Below, in pieces: positions 39,701-51,314 of a stretch of 64,000 bases of DNA (positions are counted from its first letter, which is position 1; each line of letters opens with the position of its first letter). The stretch is from contig JAGYVD010000007.1 of assembly GCA_021209875.1 (NCBI GenBank), forward strand, positions 2,542,001-2,606,000. Reading direction: 5' to 3'. The DNA is from Rosellinia necatrix (lineage: Eukaryota > Ascomycota > Sordariomycetes > Xylariales > Xylariaceae). The notes under the pieces are model-generated. The model saw only the letters and a list, made by a program, of their open reading frames with translations, was not told where the DNA came from and ran no database searches. The position numbers and the translations under genes are program-made.

Positions 39701-42700
39701 CTACTTAGCTTTTTATATTATTATATTTAAAAGTTTTATTTTGTTTAATATTAATTGCTATGCGATAAAAATAAAATATATAAACAAAGTTAATTTATTA
39801 ACCTATTTTATAGGTTTTTTATAAAATTATTATAAAAATTATTAAAACAATATATATTTTATAAAAAATAAATATATATAACTTATCAGCTTAATGCTTT
39901 AGTTTTATTAATTTTTCTTAAAAAACTTTTAATTACTATTTAATTAATATATTTATTATTTTTTATTTTGTTAAATATTACAAACTTTAGTTATTTATTT
40001 AAACTTTTAGCTGAGAATATTTTTTAGCATATATATAAATGCTTAAAAGAAAAAATATTCTTAAGATATTTATAAGTTCTTTAATTTTTAATATAAATAT
40101 AACTTTAAAAATTTTAAAGCGCGTTTTTTTAATATTTATATATTTTTATTTTTAATGTAAAAAGTTTATTATATTTTTATAATATTTATAAACAGTGTTT
40201 TAAACAAAAAATAATTAAATAAGCTTTTATAAAATTAATCATTTTATTTAATATTAATATGTTATATAAAAATATATTATTTATTATTACTGCTATAATT
40301 ACTAAAGTTATTTTAAACTATATATTTATATATATTAATATTTTAATTTAATTAAATATTTATAAAAACCTTTTTTTATAAATATAAAAATATTATTAAA
40401 AATAGTTTAATATTATTGTTTATTTTTATAATTATACCTGCACTAGCAACTATTAATATTTTTAAGCTCTTTTATAATTATAATAAAATAGCTTTTAATT
40501 TTATTTTTTATTTTATATTTATTTTAACGTTTTTAATAATTATAACGCGTGTTTTAAACATATTAATTATTAATACAATTTATAATATTTTTATATTAAT
40601 AGTTATATTTATAGCCGATAAAATTGTTTTTAATATAAAAAGCTAAAATTATAATTAATAAATAAAATTTATATTTAACAGCTATATAAGCTTTTTTCTG
40701 TTTTAAAGTTTATTTTTTTGCTTGTGATTTTTTTATATATTTGTGTTTTTAAAATTAAATATTAAATTTTCATTAAAACTTATTTAAAATTAAAAATTAA
40801 ATCATATTAGTTTTATAGCTTATAATTATTTAATATAAAAAACAATCATTTTTCAAAAATAAGTTAAGTTTTAGTTTTTTGTTATTTTTTTTATAAAATT
40901 TTCATTTTATTAGTTTTTTTTATTATTAGTTTTTTATAAATAAATAAAAACTCAGCTTATTTTTAAGCTTAATTAGCTTTAGTTTTATATTTTAAAACAA
41001 TTTACGTTGTTTTTTATTATATATTTTAAAATGTTTAAAAAGCTTTATTAATATATGTAACATTTATGCTTAAATTAACCCAGATTTTTATTTTATTATT
41101 TATTTTAAAGTTTTATGTTTTAAATTATAATTAAATATTATATATATATTTTTATTTTTTTATATTATATACAAAAACTTTTTAACATATTTTATTTTTT
41201 ATTATTTTATAAATATTTAGCCATTGTTCTTTGTTTAGTTATTTTATGCTTAAAATATATTATTACGTTTTTATTATACTTTTTTAGCTTGCTTATAATA
41301 TTATAAATATTTAAAAATAAATTGCTCAATAATATTTATATATATGTTTTTTAAATTAAATTAAAACTATATATTTTATTTTTATAATAGATGTTAAGTT
41401 TATACTTATATAAATATTAAATTTTTTATTGCTAGTAATAAATTTTTATAGTATTAATAATTTTTAGATTTATTACTAGCTAATATAATGTTTTAAAGAT
41501 ATTTTTATTTTTATTTTTAATAAATAATAGTCTGATTAACTTTTATTCGCTTTTTAACATAATAAACTTAATTGTTTTAATTATTGGTATAATTTCTGTT
41601 ATCATAATTATTTTTGCTATATTAATTGTTGTTTTTTAACTGTCGATTGTTTTTATAAGAATTATAATTTTATAATCTCTATGTTTTTATAAAAAGCTAG
41701 ATTGTTAATTGTTTTATTAGTTTTAATTATATTAATTATTATAATTATATTTACCACTGTTATAACATTATCGGTTTTTATTATTATTTTTTGTTACTAT
41801 TTTTTTATTTAGTTATACAAGCGATTTTTTAATTAATTTTTAAAATAGCGATTATTTTTTAAAAAAAAACTTAAGTTAATATACATATTTTTAAAGATTA
41901 AAAGTTATTAATGATATAAAATACGCTGTTTTTTTCCCTGCTGATTATTTTTTAGCTAAATTTTATAAATGTTTTTTAATTTTTTTAATTTTCAAAATAT
42001 ATTTTCTTGTTTGCTAATTTTAAAAAATAGTTTTTAAACGGCTTAATTTTTAATTTTATCTTATTATAAATTTACGTTATTATTTTATATTAATTATCAT
42101 TATTAATATTTAAAATATTTATAATATATATATATTTTAATTGTTTTTATATATATTATAAAACATTAACTAGTTAGTTTTAAATTTATAAATAGCTATA
42201 TTAACATTTATTATAAAATATTGCCATATTATTTTAACTATTTAGTTTATATTTTTATAACATAGCTTTATTTATATAATAAAGCTTAGCTTATTATTTT
42301 ATTATAAAACTATTAATTTTAGAAAAATGTTTAAAATAAAAACAAAATTTATTATTTGATTTTATTATATGTTTTTTTTAAAAATCAAAATAAATAGTTT
42401 ATAAAAAATATATATTAATAAAAATATATTTTTTTATTCTTATATTAAAATTATTAAAGTTATTATATAATAAATTAAATTTCCTGATTTTTTTTTAGCG
42501 CTTAGTATTTTTGCTATAAATATTTATAAATTAAATATTTAACAAAATAAAACTTTTCTGTTTATATTTTTTTATTTATTTATTTTATTTATATTATAAT
42601 TAAAATCTAATAAATAATTAAATAAGTTTAGGTCAGCAAGTGCTTTTATTTTTATATTTTTTCAAAAGTTTTTAAAATTTTCAAATTATATAAATAATAA

Positions 42701-43419
42701 TTAGTTTAATAATGCGCTGCTTTGCTGCTTTTAGTTTATTATTTAGTTATTTATTAACATAATCTTTTTTTTATATAAGTTATTTTTTTTTGTTATGTTT
42801 TTTTTTTTTTAGAATAAATCGCAGCATAATTCTATTTTTTTAAATCTAAGCTTTATTTTATTATTTTAAACATATTTAATATAAGAGCTTATATTTTTTT
42901 AAAGCTTTATTAATTTATTACTTTAAATAAAAAATAAATAATAATATGTTAGTTCAGGCTTATTTTTTTAAAAAATATTAATATTTTTATTTTTTAAGAA
43001 AACTTTTTTAAAGTTTTTATTTTAATTTATTGTTTTAAACAGTTGCTGTTTTTAGTTTTAAGTTTAGCTAGCAGCTTTATTTTAAGTTTTAAATACTTAA
43101 CTGTTTTTTTAATTAATTTATTATGCAGCTATTTTTATTTTAAAATCTTATTTTAAATACATAAATATTTTTTATCACTATTAATAAAATTAATAAATTA
43201 ATAAAATAAATTATCATATAAAACAATAAATAAAATAAATAATTTATATTAAACAGCTAGTTTAAATATTTATAACGTTTATTTTATTGTTAGCTAAAAT
43301 ATAAAAATATATATTAAACTTCTTATTTATTTTTATTATTTCTTTATTAAGTTTTTTTTAATATTTTTAATTTGCTGTGCTGCTTAAACAACTTTTTCAC
43401 TTTTAAAACAGATTATTAA

Positions 43420-43689
43420 TGTCATGACCTACAGCCATGATGGCCCTGCTTGGCTGGACAAATAAGTGGCCTGGCGGCCCCTGATTGGTTCCCCGGCTAA
43501 GTGGGTACAAGTACAAGGTAGTGAATGCGGTCGGCCAGTCACGTAGTGAATGGCCAGTGGTATATACAAGTAGGAATTCTGGCCGTCGGCCCTGTATATA
43601 GTTCTCTTTTTTTCTCAACTTTAGTTTTTCTTCCTAATATATAGGTATAGTTGGACTCTGCTCCAACTGCTGCTATTGCAGCCATTATA
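43420..43689 (+). mobile_element. Solo LTR, 270 bp (TGTCATG family), nested in the 36564-44097 element
   Basis: It starts TGTCATGACCTACAGCCATG and ends GCAGCCATTATA (RIP-changed CATCACA), with ATTAA flanks at 43415-43419 and 43690-43694. About 80% of the sequence is shared with 34905-35183, with small indels. The minus-strand frame through it is not a gene. Confidence 0.85.
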
Positions 43690-43894
43690 ATTAATAAAAA
43701 TAATATTTAGCTTTAATAAATAGATTAAATATAAAAAAAAGCTTTTGTTTAGTTTGCTTAAATAAAATATGCTTTTAACAGCAGATATATGTTTTTATAA
43801 TTATAAAAAGAATAAAAATAATCTTGTTTTTAAAAAAATAAAATTTAATAGTTTAATTTAGTTTTTATAAAAAAATATTATAAAAGCGTTAATA

Positions 43895-44097
43895 TAAAAA
43901 ATATATTATAAAAATATAAAATATATATTATAAAAAATTAAAAACTTGCAAATCTAAGCTAAACTAAAATTTTATTTCAGTATAAGCTAAGGCTCACATA
44001 TATAAGGCTAGGCCTAATTAAGTTATACATGTAGCTACAGGCCATAGTACCCCAAGCGAGGGGCTTATATAAGCGCTCCCTCTATGCGCGCGTATTA
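43895..44097 (+). repeat. 3' LTR of the 36564-44097 element
   Basis: The first 37 bases align without gaps to the 5' LTR but with every G changed to A (GTGCACTATGGGGG reads as an AT-only equivalent). The 3' half is better preserved (CCCCAAGCGAGGGGCTTATA). The two LTRs are thus RIPped in complementary places. Confidence 0.85.
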
Positions 44098-45734
44098 TAG
44101 GCCTATAAAACTATTTTGCTTTATAATTTAATTTTATATTAAATCTCTTTTAATTTATTATTTAATTATTAAACAATTGTTATTAGCGAATTTTAAGTTG
44201 TTTAAACAGTTTATATTAAAATAGTTTTTATAATTTAAATATATTTTATAATATAAAATATTAATTAATAGCTTTTTAAACGGCTTAAATAATTTTATAA
44301 CGTTTTTTATTAAAATTTAAATTAAAAAAAAAAAAACTATAAATAAAAAGTTTATTTAGTTAAAAATTTTAAACTTTAATATTATATTTATTATAAGTTT
44401 AAATAATAGCTTTAAACTTAATATTATTATTTAAATAAATCATAATATTTTAAATTGTTTTAAAACAAATATGAATTAAATATTAATTAAATTATAAAGT
44501 TATAACTAAGTTATAATACAGCCGCTTTATTTTAAGCTTTTGTTTTAATATAAGCTAGTCTTTTAAATATATTTTTATAGCAGCAGTAAATATGTTTATA
44601 ATAATATAAAACTAAGCTAGTTTTAATATAGTTATAATTATTTTGTTTATTATAACGTTTATTTTTTAATATAATATATTTAAATATAAATTACTTTTAA
44701 TTTAATTCATTATTTTTAAAACTATAATTAATAAATAGCTGATTTTTATTTTTAATTTTATTTTAATTATAAAATAGCTATATATAAAATTATTAAATAA
44801 TATTTTATATAAGCTATTATAAAAAAATTATTATTTTTAATTTATATATTAAACTTAGTTTATATATTATATAAATAAAATTATTTATAATTAAAATTAT
44901 ATATAATTATAATTTAAATAATTATTTATAAATTATTATAAAATTAAAATTTTTATATTTAAATAAAAATATTATTTTTATATATTTTTATTTAAAAATA
45001 TTATTTATATTATAATATTTTTTTAATTTTTATATTAAATTATAGTTATATTTAATATATATATTTTTTATTTATAGTTTAATTAAGTATATAAATTTAA
45101 AATTATTATAAAATCTTAGTTTAATTTATTTTTGATTATTTTTAAAAACTAGCTTTTTATTAATTAAACTATAAAAATAATTTATATATTTTAATAAACT
45201 TAAAATTTAAATTTAAATTTTTAAATAAATTAAACTTTATTTAATTTTAAATTTAAATTAGTTTTATTAAAAAAAATTTTCTTTATGTTTAAAACGCTAT
45301 AAATAAAAACATAGCTTATATTAAGCAAATTCTTTTTAAAACAAAAAATATTTATTATATTAGCTTTAATTTATTTTTTAAAAATATTACAAGTTTAATT
45401 TAATTTTAATATAAATTAATAATAAACTAAAAATTATAAACTTATTTATATCGCTAAAAATTTAATTTATATAATTATTAAAAATAAAGCTTTAGTTTAT
45501 ATATTTTTGCTGCGTTATTAATTTTAAAACAAAAATTATTCTTATAAATATAATATTATTACAACTTTTAAACATTTTTTTAATATTAAAATATTTAATC
45601 TGTTATTTTTTCTTCTATTCTAATTAAATAAATTTCAAGCTATTTCAAGCCTAATATGCTTAAAAGTTAAGGTTATAAAAGGGGAAGTTAGGTGGTGGAG
45701 CCCTGACCCTAGTAGAACCCAATCAATAAAGAAG

Positions 45735-46083
45735 TGCCCTACAGGACCCATATGTATGCAAGTTTTGATCCCCCACAGTGAACTCGACTGGTTATGCATG
45801 CAGCACCTCCCAACTTGCTCTCCTGTCAGCTATTATTTCGGAATATTCCCACCCTCGGCGGTTTCCCCCGATCCTGGGGGATAAGCCACAGTTGTATCTG
45901 TGACCTAGCCATCGAACCATCGCCCTGTTGGAAGCAGAGAAGGTCGCACTGCGTTTCAGCTGGGGAAACTAATAGATTGATAGATAGCATCAGAATTGCG
46001 AGAACGCTACAGCATGTCGAAATTGAGTGCATGATATACAGGGCTGATTATTGGTCAAGAGCATAAGTACCGATCACACGGTA
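45735..46083. other. Host intergenic sequence between E2 and the LINE insertion
   Basis: Balanced composition that starts abruptly at the E2 end. Overlapping open frames on both strands (45794-46066 and 45826-46032) show no domain and are not called. It ends with CGATCACACGGTA (46071-46083), the left copy of the LINE target duplication. It is the left boundary of the gene island. Confidence 0.5.
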
Positions 46084-47000
46084 TTATTATCATTATTATT
46101 ATTCTGTTTTACGCCGGGGAAAGGCCTATGAAATGGGTAGTAGTAAGTCGACGTTCTTTTCCGAAGCCTTCCGAAGGGCATGGGGCGTGCCTGGCTATAG
46201 GAATGACTCCTATATTAGACAAGTCTAGCTAACAGGCGCTGTAGCGTTCGCATAGGGGTCCCTCCCTCCATTTGTCGGGCGTGCTTATAAGCTAATATGG
46301 AAATCGAGCAAAGAGAGCTGGCCGTGGGCCTACTTCGCCACCCTAAGGGTGTAAAGTGGTTTTATTGTGCCGTGCCTAGTGGGGCTACAAGCTGGTAAAA
46401 ATAATAGAAAGAAAGAAAACAGAGCGGAAAAGCTAAACCTAACGCTAACTCCAGACCCCCTGAGCGCGCGTTATACGCATTCAACTCTTTATTCCGCCGT
46501 TTGACCTTCAGCTGCATAAGGGTTGCGCAGATCTCTGTATACCCCCGTTAGGCGGACAAATGTTTGGAACGACTCTGGACTCGCTATTAACTTCTCGAGG
46601 TAATCCCGCCAGCTTTTAAGCGAGGTAGGCCGCCTCCGAGGCCGCTCCGGCCACTTCTGGAAATGCCGCTGGGCACGGCGGCAGCGCACAAAGTGCTCTG
46701 GTGCCGTAGCAAAGCCGCAGGGGCATTCAAGCTTCGCGTCTACGTGGTAGAAGCGGCGATGATACCATGCAAAGTCGCCGTGTCCAGTCCGCGTGGCTAG
46801 CCATCGATGTAGTTCCTGCCGGGTGAGCACCCGGAGCTCCGGTGGACATGATATTTTGTACTTAAGCTTCCAGCGGCGGTAACGTGCCGAGAGGTCCTCA
46901 GTCCATTGTTCCCAGAGAGCATCTCGTGCTTTGTTTAGGGCCTTGCGCGCCTCTGCACGTAGTCCATATGCTGTGGGCTGTAAGTCCAGGTCAGGGGCAT
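46084..47000 (-). mobile_element. 5'-truncated Tad-like LINE (non-LTR retrotransposon) insertion
   Basis: Flanked by a perfect 13-bp direct repeat CGATCACACGGTA (46071-46083 and 47001-47013). On the minus strand the element ends in a simple AATAATAATGATAATAAT tail directly against the duplication, the usual 3' end of fungal LINEs. Only the 3' end of the second ORF is present, about 0.9 kb of an element usually 6-7 kb. Truncation at the 5' end is typical of target-primed reverse transcription. It is not RIPped, so it was probably alone or below the RIP length or identity threshold. It inserted about 75 bp beyond the stop codon of the P450 at 47088. Confidence 0.8.
46489..47000 (-). pseudogene. 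C-terminal fragment of LINE reverse transcriptase ORF (zinc-knuckle region)
   Basis: Encodes about 170 residues to the stop at 46489. It contains a basic helical segment (RYRRWKLKYK), the characteristic TGHGDFAWYHRRF block and a CCHC-type knuckle ECPCGFATAPEHFVRC. This combination is typical of the region after the RNase H domain in Tad1/I-clade fungal LINEs. The reverse transcriptase and RNase H domains are missing. The apparent start codon (47007) lies in the target duplication, so no functional start exists. It is a dead fragment, not an independent gene. Confidence 0.75.
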
Positions 47001-47013
47001 CGATCACACGGTA

Positions 47014-47087
47014 CCCCTCTAGCAGCAGGTTCTTAGCTCTCCCCTTGTGCCAATTTCACTTTCATCATCATGGTATCTACAGGCTTA
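47014..47087. other. Short gap between the LINE target duplication and P450 gene 1
   Basis: Presumed 3' flank of the minus-strand P450 gene, 74 bp. The LINE insertion probably displaced its original downstream sequence. No terminator-like motif stands out. Confidence 0.4.
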
Positions 47088-48869
47088 CTAGTAATTCGTA
47101 TGGTCTAAGAGTGTGTTAGGGTTGGAGTTACTGTCGTGGAAAAGATTGGGTGCGAAGGAGCTTACAGGATACAGTTCGGACTTGACCCTGAACTGATTTG
47201 TATGTTTATCAAGCGTTGGCAAACCACAGTCATCCAGCTCTAGCTCCCCCAATCCAACCTTCACGAAATCGTAGCGGCGCGCAAGCATGGCGATGACGAT
47301 ACGAGCCTCGATGTTTGCTAGTTCCTGCCCGATGCAGTTCCTGGGACCCCTCTCAAACGGCCGCCACGCGCTTGCGGGTATATTGTTCTCAGAAGGTTGA
47401 AGCCAGCGCTCTGGAACGAAAATCTCCGCGCCGTCTCCGTAAACGGTTTTATCGCGATGTATGAGATGGTGGTTCAAGTATACAAAGCTCTCGCTATTCA
47501 GGTTGTACTTGCCTTGTGATGTAGAAACAGTAAACCCTCCTTTCATCGTCGGTGCACGGACGGAGCCAGCCGGGGGGTGAAGCCGGAGAACTTCTTTGAG
47601 GACTGCTGAAATATAGGTCATTCGATTAATCAGGGTATGACCGTCGTCTGCTAAGAGTCTTTCATGAATATCAGTCTGCTCGTTGGAGGCGGAGGACTTG
47701 GAGCCGAAGAGCTGGTCAAGTTCGTCCCTCACAGCTTTCAGAGCATGAGGCGTTCTCGATAGTTCGTATATCGCCCATATTATCGTAGTGCTCGTAGTAT
47801 CGTGACCGGCAAAAAGAAAGGTCTTCAACTGATCACATGTCTCTTCCAGGACTTGGGGGGTGAGCACTTTGGTTTCCTTAAGGCTAAGGGCCAGGATCGA
47901 GCGTGATGAAGTCGCGCCTAGCGCCTTCGTGTTTTCGAAATGGCGTTGCACAATTCGACGTAAATGCTGAGAGATGAGCGCCCCGAGCCGACGGCGTTTC
48001 ACAACCACCCAAGGGCTGAGCCACCATGGTAAGTGAAGCTTATCGTCCGCATACGCTGTATTTGTTGTTGTTAACAAGCCTTCGGCAGGACAACAGTGGA
48101 AGTAACGCACTAGAGATCATTTCCTTGAACATGCGAATCATGTCACCTTGGCATGACTGGTCGATATGTTGACTTTTGAGGTCTTCCTCCATTGCCACGG
48201 CCCCGATGACGTCAAATGTCAGGTTCGTGGTGTGTAGATCAAACGAGAATGCTTCTTGGGTCCGCGCAAACGTATCGAGTATGTTCAAGTACGGTCTGGT
48301 GGTTTCGATTACGGTTGGTAACAGATTTGTAGTCAGATGTTGAGCTGCAAATCCAGGATTAAATCTAGTTCGGATGGCTTTCCACTCTTCATTTTGTTTT
48401 AGTAGAATGGAATTATAACCGAACAAATCTGCGATGCGCTCAACCGTGGGTGCCTTTGGGACACTGAACTTCAACTGACTTGACGACTGCGAAACCTGTT
48501 CGGCAACTTCATGGCTAGCGATGACAATCAATGGTTTCACGATGGGCCAGTTGTCAAGGAGCAGGAGTGGTGGGCGGCCGAGGCTCTCGTGCATATCAGC
48601 AATGATGAGGTCTAGTGTCAGAAATATCAGCTGAACTAGACCATTACCACGCTTCGTAGTAACTGACCTGGATGGCGGTCTGAGACACCTCGCTTGGTGA
48701 ATGAATCAAAGGTGAGAAGATGCCCCCAGAGGAGTGAAGAGGGCAGCTGGGGAATGTGAGCATTCTTAACGAAGCGTTTATAGTATAGTTTGCGATACAA
48801 GTAAACAGCCGTGAGAAGAAGGGAAGTGATGACAACCGCCTGCATCGGGGTTTTGAGCATAGCCGCCAT
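47088..48869 (-). CDS. Cytochrome P450 monooxygenase (CYP59/CYP4-like), 556 aa, three exons
   Basis: Exons: 48869-48668, 48611-48111, 48055-47088. Introns of 56 and 55 bp have donors GTCAGT and GTGCGT and acceptors ACTAG and TACAG; splicing gives 1,671 nt in one frame. It is a haem-thiolate monooxygenase probably anchored in the ER: membrane helix at about 9-27, then a KRF/Pro linker (QLPSSLLWG). The I-helix is AGHDTT (317-322), ExxR is E389-R392, PERW is at 449-452, and the haem loop is FERGPRNCIG with ligand Cys475, so all core motifs are intact. The I-helix and haem loop resemble the CYP59 group (which includes an aflatoxin-pathway P450) and CYP4/52-type enzymes. The C-terminal tail is slightly long. 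Substrate unknown. The start has good context (CCCCATGG). Its neighbour at 49664 is also minus-strand. Confidence 0.9.
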
Positions 48870-49663
48870 GGGGACTGGTCTTGATTGTTTGGTGATAACT
48901 TGGAGAAGGTTGGGGGTGAGGATGGCTTGAGGGCTTGAGGGAAGAATGAAAGGGTAGAAGAAAGCGGTACCCGTGTGAGCTCCACTTCCCTACCTGCTAA
49001 GTGCCTTGCATGTTGCAGCAAACAACTACTATTTACGTAAGTACCCACATAGGCACCTACTATAGGCTGACCCCAGGTAGTGGATAATAGGGCCCATATC
49101 TACCTACCCAGGTAATTAGTTCTTTGGTGTTTTTCGAGGCGATGCATTAGTGTAAAGATGTATCTTGCCCTTGATATAACTTATATATATCTATATTTAT
49201 CTACCTAAGTACCTTACCTAGGTATCGGGTAGTGTGTTGTAAATATTAAAGTAAGCATCAATCATCATCATCATCATCTACAGACGTTGGAGCCTATGCG
49301 GGCAGCAGGGCAGAGCAGGGGTGCGGGGATTTAGTACGGGGACGGCCGGGCCGCATGGCGACTTGGTTCGGTTCGGTTTAGTTTCCTGGCGCATGGTCCC
49401 TTGTTCAACGATGCGGGTGGCTTGGCATCGGCAGGCTGCTGCCAACATCGCCCATGCGTCACTTCAGAGATACTACCTCAAAGCGAGGACCTATGAAGTA
49501 CCCTACATTGTAGGTTGGTCTTTGCGAGATGTCGAGTGTGTTGTGTACCCCACCCCATTATCATCCTTCAGACCTGTACGCACCCGAGCGCTAAAATCCG
49601 ATGCACAATTTGCAGGCTATTATTATGACCCCCTCTCATGGACGTCTTGGCCTTATCGGCTCA
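48870..49663. promoter_or_regulatory. Intergenic region with the P450 gene 1 promoter
   Basis: The region between the P450 gene 1 start and the 3' end of the membrane-protein gene, both on the minus strand. It contains several CCTAGGTA, TACCTA and GGTAGG motifs (49033-49045, 49072-49113 and 49199-49232), a TATA-rich segment (49177-49200) and an ATC microsatellite (49260-49278). The open frame beginning at 49321 is not convincing. Confidence 0.4.
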
Positions 49664-51314
49664 TTATCCGGTGCTCTCCGGGAAGCGCACCTCTCCGGAC
49701 GTCGTGCTGGCGTACCCAGTGCTCCCAACAAGATTGCGTCGTGACCCGAGATGGCTAGTGCTAAGATACATATTGCCCTCTGTTTCGATAGCCCCAATCA
49801 CCTCATACGGTGCCATTTCCACCTCTGTGTTACGCGTGACCAATATACCCTCCGAGTTCGGCCGTAGGTTGCGTCGCGACCCGCGAGAAAACGAGAGTAG
49901 AGTGCTAAGGGTCCCATTTGGTATCTTGGGTAGTCCTGCGGGGATACCGCGCCTGGAAGGTGCTCCGCTTGTTTCAGACCTGTCCGTCTTCTGCCTCGAC
50001 CCAAGAGTGCTTAACTTCTGTGCAAAACTCCTGAATAGAGAAACAGCTATTGGCACACAGCCGCAGACGATGCCAAGATTGATCTCCGCGGCACTGGAGA
50101 TCTGGGGTTAGCAATAGTTTCTGCTGCGGAACAGGCCTGGTACTTACGCTAGACCATAAGGCTTCGCTCCAGTCCAGAATGGATCCGGAACGCCGTTGAT
50201 GATAGCCGCGTGGTAGATATCTACCCGAGTGACCAGGGATGCTATTGAAAACGCCACCGCTCTGGATTAGAAACAATTAGTATCACCTGAGCTATATTGC
50301 TAGTTTGGGTATTTAAAGAGACTGAAGAGTAGGTGCGTACAGCAGGCCAGCTGCGAAAAGGGCTAAAACGCCGATTTTCTTTTTGTTTGACAAGTTGAGT
50401 CCAGAAACTGAGATGAAAGGAATCGTGATGACATAGAGATCTGTGACAGTCCCTAAAGCGCCAAGAGCTACACTGATTTGCGAATCTGGGCCCGCGGATC
50501 TAGCCAGGAACTTCGGCCCAATCCATCCCATGTCTCCTGTGTGTGGGACATTGTAATATGTCCAGATCGCAAATGCGACAAGATACGAAATCGTGACAAA
50601 GACGATGCCTCCTTTTGTTAAGGCTCTGCTGTATGGGTTTGGAGAGAAAAGACGGTAGAAGAATGTCAACAAAGACAATTTGGTTAACATGGCAGCTATT
50701 ATGTAGAAAAGAGTTATAATGAATGTTTGCTATCAATCGTTAGATGATCCTGTACAAGACATCATTCACTCGTATGCGGGCATAATACCTGAAGAATACT
50801 CGGAGTGATCGCACTAAGGGGAATATCCCAAAAGTGACGCCCGTACACACTGTCGGAGGCTAGTAGAGAGATGTGTGAGCTGCACTACTCAACGGAAAGT
50901 AGCCCGGGGAAATATCCTACTATTAACCAGCACCGTAGCACAAAACCCAGTGATTGTGGCCTGGATGTACACACATGAAGCAGTTAGACACTGGCTTGGG
51001 GGAAAATACTATAGGGAGATGAATAGTTGGCTTACTACAGCGGCGAGACATAGGTCTAACATCGTTAGTATAAAATACGAAAAGAGATAAAGGGGATAAG
51101 GAGTGTACACACAGTCGTCTAGTTGGAGCCGTTGTCGCAGCTGCCAACGAGCAGAAAAGCGGAAGCAGACAAAAATGACCACGACAGGGAGAGTAGTATA
51201 AATGGCAATACGAGGGATCCAGGCCTGTGAAGGGGGGTCGATGAGGTTGGACACTTGTCCAGGCGGAGCTGGCACAAGGGGAATTTTGGAAGGGTCATAA
51301 CCAGACGTTGCCAT
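49664..51314 (-). CDS. SAT4-family (fungal rhodopsin-like) seven-helix integral membrane protein, about 425 aa, seven exons
   Basis: Exons: 51314-51113, 51055-51036, 50960-50934, 50884-50789, 50729-50341, 50261-50148, 50093-49664. Introns of 49-79 bp have good signals, for example TACTAAC before the first acceptor and GTAAGT on the sixth. Splicing gives 1,278 nt without stops. Intron 3 may instead use a donor 6 nt further on (427 aa). Features: N-terminal helix (about 32-52), LQLDDYLCLAAV after intron 1, the family block YGRHFWDIPLSAITPSIL, KLSLLTFFYRLF, FSIASLVTRVDIYHAAIING, and AAEINLGIVCGCVP before a hydrophilic C-tail of about 120 residues. These are SAT4/PF20684-type motifs. No CFEM domain is present. 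Such proteins are common in fungal metabolite clusters and are suggested to be receptors or sensors, but no biochemical role is assigned. Two exons are only 20 and 27 nt. Confidence 0.85.

Larger units (their letters stand above)
36564..44097 (+). mobile_element. Full-length LTR retrotransposon of the GTGCACC family, heavily RIPped
   Basis: LTRs at 36564-36766 and 43895-44097 are both 203 bp. Flanks are TAGCC (36559-36563) and TAGGC (44098-44102); the E1 empty site near 13580 reads TAGGC. Total length is 7,534 bp, including a nested solo LTR at 43420-43689. The plus orientation is suggested by the LTR's TATA-like CTTATATAAGCG. The interior is nearly pure A/T with only chance frames such as 40416-40646, and no retroviral-type domain can be recognised. 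The inverted copy at 1-3563 shares the start of its interior. Confidence 0.85.
15576..45734 (+). repeat. E2: 30-kb copy of family E carrying nested insertions
   Basis: The outer sequence matches E1 from end to end. It is interrupted at 15941, 24376, 25293, 33101, 34905, 36110 and 36564 by LTR elements or solo LTRs, each with its own target duplication. Taking these out leaves about 5,980 bp, almost the same as E1 (6,020 bp). The 5' end retains CTACATCAGCAACAGGGC and a G7 run; the 3' end at 45734 retains the GGTGGTGGAGCCCTGACCCT segment and AATCAATAAAGAAG, immediately next to the gene island. No coding capacity survives. Confidence 0.85.

Noticed and set aside
40416..40646. Hydrophobic 76-codon frame inside the RIPped retrotransposon
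   Set aside because: A/T-only sequence gives Ile, Phe, Asn, Lys and Tyr-rich chance frames. Other such frames (3012-3209, 28434-28616) are of the same kind.
1..45734. Possibility that the A/T-rich DNA is mitochondrial or a centromere
   Set aside because: Discrete LTR elements with target duplications and copies that differ mainly by transitions explain it as RIPped nuclear repeats. A centromere overlap cannot be excluded but nothing shows it.
45794..46066. Overlapping open frames on both strands before the LINE
   Set aside because: No domain, splice signal or conserved feature. Two opposite frames of similar length point to chance.
49321..50111. Open frames on the plus strand of 100-157 codons
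   Set aside because: They lie opposite the spliced C-terminal exon and the 3' flank of the SAT4-type gene, have no motif, and reflect low stop density on the antisense strand.
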